A stretch of DNA of 10,498 bases from contig DDHX01000062.1 of the NCBI GenBank assembly GCA_002338255.1, positions 106,300 to 116,797 on the forward strand, in the 5' to 3' direction. The position numbers and the translations under genes were made by a program. The notes below the pieces were generated by a model that did not search any database, was not told the DNA's origin, and saw nothing but the letters and a program-made list of their open reading frames with translations. Origin of the DNA: Ruminococcaceae bacterium UBA1865 (GTDB taxonomy: Bacteria > Bacillota > Clostridia > Oscillospirales > Acutalibacteraceae). Each line of letters starts with the position of its first letter. Positions within the stretch are counted from its first letter, which is position 1. Shown piece by piece: positions 5,988 to 10,498 of the stretch.

Positions 5988-6985
5988 TCAATATTAATAA
6001 AGTAATAACAAATATTTTCGATTCTCAATCTGGAATAACAGTTTTTTCTGATCTTGAGATGGATTATTCAACAAGTGTTATCAAGGACTTTGTTATAAAA
6101 CATATTGATAAATCATTTGTGGATTCGAGTCTTAAGTATGGAGAATTTTTAGAGAATAGTTCATTCAAACAGGACATAGGAGAATACTTGAAAGATGGTT
6201 TGACTTTCGAAGACTTTGCTAAAGGTATTGCCGAAGACTTTTTTGAATTAGTTAAAATTTCTGATAAAGTAGAATCTTCAGACCTGATGGTTTGTGATAT
6301 TACTTCTGATTCTCAACGATTTATAGCTATTATAAACTTAATTAACAAAACTGGATTTATGCATCAAGTTGTTAATGAATCGGGTAAAATTCGAAATAAC
6401 ATTATACAAAATTTCGCCATTTTACCAACAACAACACAGAGAATAGCTGAATGTGTATTTGTTGATCTATCTACATTAAAAATTAAATATTGTGACAAAC
6501 TCAGATATATAGATGGACATGACGTACATATATTCCCTGATAAGATATTGCAGTGTAGTTCTTCATTATCATCAAAGGAATCGATGAATTTAGTCAAGAA
6601 CATTACTAAAATGGTAGCAGAAAGCAATGGATTAAATGCAACGAGTGTAATTTCACATGCCAAAAATTATATAGTGGAGAATTCAGAGATTTCGGACTCT
6701 ATAGATACATTACAATTTAGTAGAGAAGTATTTCCTACATCGGAAATTATGCAGCATGAATTTGTTGAACAGGTTAAGCAAGCAGGTATCAAGGATAAAA
6801 TTTCGATGCCGAAAGTTTCAATAACTAAGTCAGAGAAGAATCAGAAGATAAAAACAGACACAGGAGTTGAAATAACATTTCCAGTGGATTATTTTCACAA
6901 TAAAGATTTTATTGAGTTTATAAATAACCCAGATGGGACTATCTCCATACAAATTAAGAACATTAATAAAATCGTTAATAGGTAA
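5984..6985 (+). CDS. Nucleoid-associated protein (NdpA/YejK/NA37-like), third gene of cassette
   Basis: A 333-residue protein resembling the nucleoid-associated family of E. coli YejK/NdpA, known for binding DNA. The recognisable points are an opening ININKVITNIFDSQSG, a helix with FAKGIAEDFFELV before ESSDLMVCDI (97-106), the strand FIAIINLINKTGF, and the most family-like segment AILPTTTQRIAECVFVDLST (145-164), equivalent to the ILPS-QK-DE stretch of relatives. The C-terminus ends on a polar beta-type segment (VEITFPVDYFHNKDF...). Assignment is from pattern memory and is moderate. It is translationally coupled to the membrane protein gene and shares its low G+C. Such proteins are scattered in phages and accessory islands; a DNA-sensing or DNA-binding subunit is a reasonable guess for its job in this cassette. 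Confidence 0.68.
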   Translation: MININKVITNIFDSQSGITVFSDLEMDYSTSVIKDFVIKHIDKSFVDSSLKYGEFLENSSFKQDIGEYLKDGLTFEDFAKGIAEDFFELVKISDKVESSDLMVCDITSDSQRFIAIINLINKTGFMHQVVNESGKIRNNIIQNFAILPTTTQRIAECVFVDLSTLKIKYCDKLRYIDGHDVHIFPDKILQCSSSLSSKESMNLVKNITKMVAESNGLNATSVISHAKNYIVENSEISDSIDTLQFSREVFPTSEIMQHEFVEQVKQAGIKDKISMPKVSITKSEKNQKIKTDTGVEITFPVDYFHNKDFIEFINNPDGTISIQIKNINKIVNR

Positions 6986-7018
6986 TCATTAGTTAATTCT
7001 ATGTGACTCCTTAAAACT

Positions 7019-7058
7019 CGGCGCTTTCCGGCGGAAATCGGCGTTCACCGGCGGAAAA
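7019..7058 (+). repeat. Four CGGCG units at exact 10-bp period upstream of late promoter
   Basis: Consecutive 10-mers read CGGCGCTTTC, CGGCGGAAAT, CGGCGTTCAC, CGGCGGAAAA. CGGCG is therefore exact at 7019, 7029, 7039 and 7049, once per helical turn on one face of the DNA. At the larger scale it is a 20-bp tandem repeat (7018-7037 and 7038-7057) with 3 mismatches. The last unit occupies the place of a -35 box, 17 bp before TATAAT. This is the geometry of an activator binding array. The ArpU-like protein at 3749-4246 is the obvious candidate to bind it. Confidence 0.8.
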
Positions 7059-7076
7059 TATGTGGTATTATATAAT
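7048..7076 (+). promoter_or_regulatory. Putative activator-dependent phage late promoter
   Basis: TATAAT at 7071-7076 is a perfect -10. The -35 position for a 17-bp spacer (7048-7053) reads CCGGCG, unlike TTGACA, so the promoter should depend on an activator. The CGGCG array ends exactly here, which suggests class-II-type activation. Transcription would begin near 7083 and run into the methyltransferase, and possibly the terminase genes beyond. Confidence 0.65.
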
Positions 7077-7101
7077 CACGGAGTTTCGCAAATAGATAAG
7101 A

Positions 7102-7132
7102 GGCGTTCAGCATTTGTTGGACGTCTTTCTTT
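7102..7132 (+). terminator. Leader terminator/attenuator between late promoter and methyltransferase
   Basis: GGCGTTCAGC (7102-7111) pairs with GTTGGACGTC (7116-7125) over 10 bp including three G-U pairs, with an ATTT loop, followed by TTTCTTT (7126-7132). It ends about 50 nt after the predicted late start site and 40 nt before the next gene. It would terminate the three-gene cassette transcript, but it also stands in the path of late transcription, so readthrough or antitermination is implied. Confidence 0.65.
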
Positions 7133-7146
7133 ATGCCTTAGTTCGT

Positions 7147-7171
7147 GTGGGTTCCGACGGAAAGGAACCAC
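7147..7171 (+). promoter_or_regulatory. Hairpin covering the methyltransferase ribosome binding site
   Basis: GTGG(7147-7150), bulged G, TTCC(7152-7155) can pair with GGAA(7164-7167) CCAC(7168-7171), leaving an 8-nt loop GACGGAAA. The stem ends directly against ATG 7172 and buries half of the AAAGGA Shine-Dalgarno. This would lower translation unless opened. It may regulate methyltransferase synthesis, possibly by its own product; that is inference. Confidence 0.45.
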
Positions 7172-7903
7172 ATGGGAAATTATATCAACCAAATTTTTAA
7201 CACAGATTGTATCGCCGGCATGAGCATGTACCCCGATAAGAGCATCGATATGATTCTGTGCGATTTACCTTATGGCATGACCGGCTGCAGATGGGACAGC
7301 CTGATCCCCTTTGATTTACTATGGCAGCAGTATTGCCGCATTATTAAAAATAATGGTGCAATCGTCCTAACCTCCTGCCAACCATTCACAACAAAACTGA
7401 TTAGCAGCAATCCTAAAATGTTCAAGTATTGTTGGTACTGGTATAAAAATCAGCCTACAGGGTTCGCCAATGCGAAGAAGCAGCCACTACGCTGCGTCGA
7501 AGAGGTATGTGTATTTTACAAGCACCAGCCGACGTATAACCCGCAGGGCATTATTGTATTGGACCATCCAATCAAACGTCACGGCAAAAAGGTTCCAGAT
7601 CATGGCGACTCAGTTTACCGCACAGACGGCAGCCTTTCGCACGATACGGAAACCTGCATTGTACATTACCCGCGTCAGGTGCTGGAAGTAAAATGCGAAC
7701 GTGGCCTTCATCCCACGCAAAAGCCGGTTGCCTTGTTTGAGTATTTCATAAAGACCTACACAAATCCGGGAGAATTGGTGTTGGACAACTGCATAGGAAG
7801 CGGGACAACAGCAAAGGCATGCATCAATACCGAACGTAATTTCACAGGCTTTGAAATTGATACGCAGCATTATCAAACAGCAATTTGGAGAATCAGCAAA
7901 TAA
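7172..7903 (+). CDS. Solitary phage DNA N6-adenine/N4-cytosine methyltransferase
   Basis: S-adenosylmethionine-dependent DNA methylase of the N4/N6 family, 243 residues. The catalytic motif DLPYG (31-35, a DPPY variant) precedes the SAM-binding motif LDNCIGSGTTA (203-213). This is the beta-class order, with the target-recognition region between them. HPTQKP around residue 182 is the conserved segment before the SAM motif. No restriction endonuclease gene is adjacent, so it is an orphan methylase, probably protecting phage DNA from host restriction or marking it. ATG 7172 is chosen for its AAAGGA site 5 nt upstream; the in-frame GTG at 7145 has none. It is the first gene after the putative late promoter. 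The sequence specificity cannot be read from the protein. Confidence 0.9.
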   Translation: MGNYINQIFNTDCIAGMSMYPDKSIDMILCDLPYGMTGCRWDSLIPFDLLWQQYCRIIKNNGAIVLTSCQPFTTKLISSNPKMFKYCWYWYKNQPTGFANAKKQPLRCVEEVCVFYKHQPTYNPQGIIVLDHPIKRHGKKVPDHGDSVYRTDGSLSHDTETCIVHYPRQVLEVKCERGLHPTQKPVALFEYFIKTYTNPGELVLDNCIGSGTTAKACINTERNFTGFEIDTQHYQTAIWRISK

Positions 7904-7985
7904 ACTTATTAACAATTCTATTAGACACTTTTCCGGAGTACCTTTCATATGATGGTATAAAAGAATGGGAAAGGAGTAAGAAGCT

Positions 7986-8432
7986 ATGTATAACAGGTGC
8001 CCACGTCAGGACAACTGCAATAATTTAATCTTAAAAGATTATGGTCCCGAACCTTTTGTTATCAACATTGAGCAAGCTACCAAAAAAAACAATACTTTTC
8101 GCACTGCTTTATGGACAGGAAGCCATTTGCAGCTTACTTTGATGAGCATTAACGTGGGGGATGACATCGGCTTAGAAAATCATCCTAATCTTGATCAATT
8201 TCTCCGTATTGAACAAGGACAAGGAATTGTAAAAATGGGAGATCAAAAAGATAATTTGTATTTTCAAAAACGAGTTTCTGCAGATTATGCAGTTATAATA
8301 CCCGCAGGAAAATGGCATAATCTAATCAATACCGGAAATGTACCGTTAAAATTATATTCAATTTATGCACCGCCTCAGCATCCTTGGGGAACAGTTCATA
8401 CAACAAAAGCTGATGCACAGGCAGCGGAATAG
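7986..8432 (+). CDS. Single-domain cupin protein
   Basis: A 148-residue cupin related to the mannose-6-phosphate-isomerase-like group. Motif 1 lies at about 58-80 (GDDIGLENHPNLDQFLRIEQ), with E64 and H66 as metal ligands and D70 near the usual acidic position. Motif 2 is PAGKWHNLINTG (106-117), with H111 and the conserved N115. The metal site is probably intact. Substrate unknown; small cupins of this type include isomerases, dioxygenases and sugar-binding regulators. AAGGAG (7971-7976) precedes the ATG by 9 nt. The gene is set apart from its neighbours by an 82-nt gap upstream and a terminator downstream. It is unusual between a phage methylase and the terminase, and looks like metabolic or regulatory cargo. 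The upstream gap has TAGACA (7922-7927) and TATGAT (7948-7953), but at 20-bp spacing, so its promoter is uncertain. Confidence 0.82.
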   Translation: MYNRCPRQDNCNNLILKDYGPEPFVINIEQATKKNNTFRTALWTGSHLQLTLMSINVGDDIGLENHPNLDQFLRIEQGQGIVKMGDQKDNLYFQKRVSADYAVIIPAGKWHNLINTGNVPLKLYSIYAPPQHPWGTVHTTKADAQAAE

Positions 8433-8442
8433 AAAAATAGGT

Positions 8443-8474
8443 AGCGCCTTACCCGTTGGGCAGGCGCTTTTCTT
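8443..8474 (+). terminator. Rho-independent terminator after the cupin gene
   Basis: AGCGCCT (8443-8449) pairs with AGGCGCT (8462-8468). An inner CCC/GGG pairing around GTT extends the stem past a small internal loop. TTTTCTT follows at 8468-8474. It begins 10 nt after the cupin stop and 27 nt before the small terminase start. Late transcripts from upstream must read through it, or the terminase operon needs a promoter not evident here. Confidence 0.8.
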
Positions 8475-8500
8475 ATGCCCATTTTTAGGAGGTGATCGAC

Positions 8501-9046
8501 ATGACCAACAAACAGAAGCGCTTTTGCGAAGAGTACCTCATTGACCTGAACGCCACACAGGCGGCCATACGTGCCGGATACAGCCCTGATAGTGCCCGAC
8601 AGAGCGGCAGTGATAATATGAATAATCCGTACATTCGCGCACGTATAGACAAGGCCATTGCCGAGCAGTCGAAGCGTACCGGCGTGAATGCCGATCGGGT
8701 AATTCGTGAGCTGGCCAAGATTGCCTTTGTCAACTCAGATAATGTTATTGATGCCGATACTGCCAAACTGAAGGATGATGTTACCGCCGATGATACCGCG
8801 GCGATCTCTTCGGTCAGGGTTAAGACAATCCCGACAGCTGACGGTGAGGGCGTGGAGCGTGAGATTAAGCTTGCGGATAAAACCAAGGCACTGGAGCTGC
8901 TGGGCAAGCACCTTGGCATATTTACAGATAAGGTAGAACACTCCGGGACCATTGACACCGGCAGCCGTGAGCTCGCTTCTATCCTTAAGCAGCTTCATAG
9001 TGATGACGATACGGAGCAGGAGCAGGGTTCCAGTGATTCTGGATGA
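8501..9046 (+). CDS. terS: Terminase small subunit
   Basis: DNA-recognition subunit of the packaging motor, 181 residues, of the Terminase_2/XtmA type. The N-terminal MTNKQKRFCEEYLIDLNATQ, then AAIRAGYS and the helix-turn-helix around residues 14-50 (NPYIRARIDKAI), are characteristic. The middle (about 70-110) is acidic, and the C-terminus (HSDDDTEQEQGSSDSG) is a disordered acidic tail. ATG 8501 is fixed by a near-ideal AGGAGGTGATC (8487-8497), a long match to the 16S rRNA 3' end; the in-frame GTG at 8492 lies inside this site. The stop overlaps the large-subunit start (ATGA), so the two are translationally coupled. Confidence 0.93.
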   Translation: MTNKQKRFCEEYLIDLNATQAAIRAGYSPDSARQSGSDNMNNPYIRARIDKAIAEQSKRTGVNADRVIRELAKIAFVNSDNVIDADTAKLKDDVTADDTAAISSVRVKTIPTADGEGVEREIKLADKTKALELLGKHLGIFTDKVEHSGTIDTGSRELASILKQLHSDDDTEQEQGSSDSG

Positions 9047-10395
9047 TACTTTCACCGAAGTACCTGGCCTTCATGAAATGTCAGGCAAAGGTGGAGGTCC
9101 TGGAGGGCACCACCTATGCAGGCAAGACCACAGTGGGCGTTGTGAAGTTCCTTTTTAAGGTGGCTGAATCCCACCAACGCGCTCATATTATGGCCGGAAA
9201 CGACCTGGGCACGTTAGAGAAAAACGTTATAACAAAAGATTTCGGGCTGCTGGATGTATTCGGCAGCCTGCTTATTTACTACCCAAGCGGAGGCTGCGGT
9301 ATCACCATGCCGCATCTGCGGTACAAAGCGCCCGGTGGGGATAAGATCATTTATGTACTCGGCTACGATAATAAAGCGCGCTGGAAGAAGGCTCTGGGCG
9401 GTCAGTATGGCTGCGTATACATTGATGAAGCAAACATTGCCGATATGGATTTCGTGCGTGAGGTGGCCATCCGTTACGATTACATGATGATGACGCTGAA
9501 CCCGGATGATCCGAAGCTTGCAATTTATAAGGAATATATTAATCGTTGCCGGCCTCTTCCAAAATGGGAGAAGCAGACACCGCCGGAACTGCTCAAACAG
9601 CTTGACGGTGCGCCGGTACCCGGTTGGGTACATTGGTACTTTACCTTTGATGACAATTCCAGTTTAACACCCCAGAAGCGGGAACAGCTTCTTACAGGTA
9701 CCGCGCCAGGCACCAAGCTATGGAAGAACAAAATCAAGGGACTTCGCGGGCGCTCAACCGGCCTTGTGTTCAATCTTGACGAGAAAAAGAATCTCATCAA
9801 GGCTGCTGATCTGCTGCAGGATATGAAGGACGGCAAAGTTAAGTTTATGCAGGTGTCTGCCGGTGTGGATACATCTTATTCACAGAAGACACCGGATACC
9901 TTCGCCTTCACGTTTTCCGGAATTACGACCGACCGTCGAAAGATCACTCTTGCAGCGCAGGTATATAGTAATCAGGACCGCGCTGTTCCGATTGCACCGT
10001 CCGATATTCCACCCCTACTGATTACATTCCTCGAAAAACACAGGACACTGTGGGGGCTGTTCGCACGCACGGTTTACATCGACAATGCTGACTCGGCGAC
10101 AATTACAGAATGCCAGAAGTACAAGCGGCAGAACGGCAGCGTATATGACTTTGTGCCGGCGTGGAAAAAGACACAGATTATTGACCGTATCAACCTGCAG
10201 GCCGGCTGGATGGCACACGGTGACTTCCTTCTGGTGCAGGAGTACTGCCAACCGGAAATTGAGGAACTGAATTCTTACAGCTGGAATGAGGACAAGGACA
10301 ACAAGCCGGAGGACGGCAATGACCACACCATCAATGCAGACCAGTATTCGTGGCTGCCTTATAAAGACAAGATCGGGAGTGTGATAGTAAAATGA
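9043..10395 (+). CDS. terL: Terminase large subunit (ATPase/nuclease)
   Basis: Packaging motor and headful nuclease, 450 residues, a normal length for the family. The ATPase domain has a Walker A-like EGTTYAGKTT (21-30) and Walker B VYIDEA (125-130, with D128 and catalytic E129), with TLNP (151-154) as the coupling motif. The C-terminal RNase H-like nuclease domain shows acidic candidates D276 (AGVDTSY), D347 and D350 (YIDNAD), and the DHTINADQYSW segment (427-437) near the end. All key residues look present. The start overlaps the terS stop and the end overlaps the portal start, both as ATGA, so terS, terL and portal form one coupled unit. This is the SPP1/PBSX-like packaging arrangement of Bacillota phages. 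Confidence 0.95.
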   Translation: MILSPKYLAFMKCQAKVEVLEGTTYAGKTTVGVVKFLFKVAESHQRAHIMAGNDLGTLEKNVITKDFGLLDVFGSLLIYYPSGGCGITMPHLRYKAPGGDKIIYVLGYDNKARWKKALGGQYGCVYIDEANIADMDFVREVAIRYDYMMMTLNPDDPKLAIYKEYINRCRPLPKWEKQTPPELLKQLDGAPVPGWVHWYFTFDDNSSLTPQKREQLLTGTAPGTKLWKNKIKGLRGRSTGLVFNLDEKKNLIKAADLLQDMKDGKVKFMQVSAGVDTSYSQKTPDTFAFTFSGITTDRRKITLAAQVYSNQDRAVPIAPSDIPPLLITFLEKHRTLWGLFARTVYIDNADSATITECQKYKRQNGSVYDFVPAWKKTQIIDRINLQAGWMAHGDFLLVQEYCQPEIEELNSYSWNEDKDNKPEDGNDHTINADQYSWLPYKDKIGSVIVK

Positions 10396-10498
10396 GTAAA
10401 ATCGGGGAGAAAATCAAAACGACGATTGTTAACTGGCTGCGGATCCAGCCGGCAACGGACCACACCATTACAATATATGAGCCATACACCTTCACAGG
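10392..10498 (+). CDS. Portal protein, N-terminal fragment
   Basis: Start of the gene after the large terminase, running off the window. The ATG at 10392 overlaps the terL TGA. The 35 visible residues start MSKIGEKIKTTIVNWLRIQP, then have a TITIYEP segment, as in SPP1 gp6-like portal N-termini. The portal forms the dodecameric ring at the capsid vertex that the terminase docks on. Assignment rests on this short sequence and on position. Confidence 0.75.
   Translation, partial: MSKIGEKIKTTIVNWLRIQPATDHTITIYEPYTFT

Larger units (their letters stand above)
1..10498. mobile_element. Internal segment of a Bacillota temperate phage/prophage
   Basis: Gene order runs recT, MBL-fold protein, replisome organiser, DnaC-like loader, rusA, ArpU-like regulator, DNA methyltransferase, small terminase, large terminase, portal. 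This is the usual early-to-late transition of siphovirus-like prophages in Bacillota. Neither end of the element is in the window: recT is cut at the left and portal at the right, and there is no integrase, repressor or att site. All core phage genes are on the plus strand; only one small accessory gene is on the minus strand. Whether the source is an integrated prophage or a free phage genome cannot be told from this window. Confidence 0.93.

Noticed and set aside
7019..7058. Short CRISPR-like or satellite repeat
   Set aside because: The period is 10/20 bp with no spacers, and it sits exactly against a -10 box, which fits a protein binding array.
7172..7903. Methyltransferase as part of a restriction-modification system
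   Set aside because: No endonuclease or specificity gene is adjacent; the neighbours are a late promoter and a cupin gene.
9214..9836. Minus-strand open frames opposite the large terminase
   Set aside because: The terminase frame is complete with all motifs; these are shadows produced by its codon use.

Overview
The window is the middle of a temperate tailed-phage genome, almost certainly a prophage, of a Bacillota host (Clostridia or Negativicutes type). The basis is gene content and order: recT, a metallo-beta-lactamase-fold protein, a DnaD-like replisome organiser, a DnaC/DnaI-like loader, rusA, an ArpU/RinA-type late regulator, then small terminase, large terminase and portal. Shine-Dalgarno sites are strong and GTG/TTG starts look common. 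No integrase, repressor or attachment site lies inside the window, so neither the integration site nor the host can be named.

Layout. Positions 1-3437 are the recombination/replication module, tightly packed and co-directional: recT (5' end cut off), MBL-fold protein, replisome organiser with an iteron-like candidate origin inside it, helicase loader, and a rusA gene broken by one in-frame amber codon. Positions 3435-3691 hold a self-contained minus-strand unit: a good sigma-A promoter, a strong RBS, a 54-residue membrane peptide gene and a terminator. An ArpU/DUF1492-like regulator follows (3749-4246). Positions 4377-6985 hold an AT-rich three-gene cassette (sampled line about 30% G+C, against about 52% in a terminase line). 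It encodes an unrecognised soluble protein, a four-helix membrane protein and a protein resembling the NdpA/YejK nucleoid-associated family. Positions 7018-7171 hold what looks like the late promoter: four CGGCG units exactly 10 bp apart, then a perfect TATAAT, then a leader terminator and an RBS hairpin. The late region follows: a solitary DNA methyltransferase, a cupin gene closed off by a terminator, both terminase subunits, and the start of the portal gene.

How it works together (inference). RecT, the organiser, the loader and RusA (if still functional) would copy and recombine phage DNA. The ArpU-like protein would then bind the phased CGGCG array and switch on packaging and head genes. 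Three stretches look like cargo expressed independently of the lytic programme: the minus-strand peptide, the three-gene cassette and the cupin gene. The three-gene cassette is the best candidate for an undescribed system, plausibly a phage-defence or superinfection-exclusion module. That function is inferred from layout and composition only.
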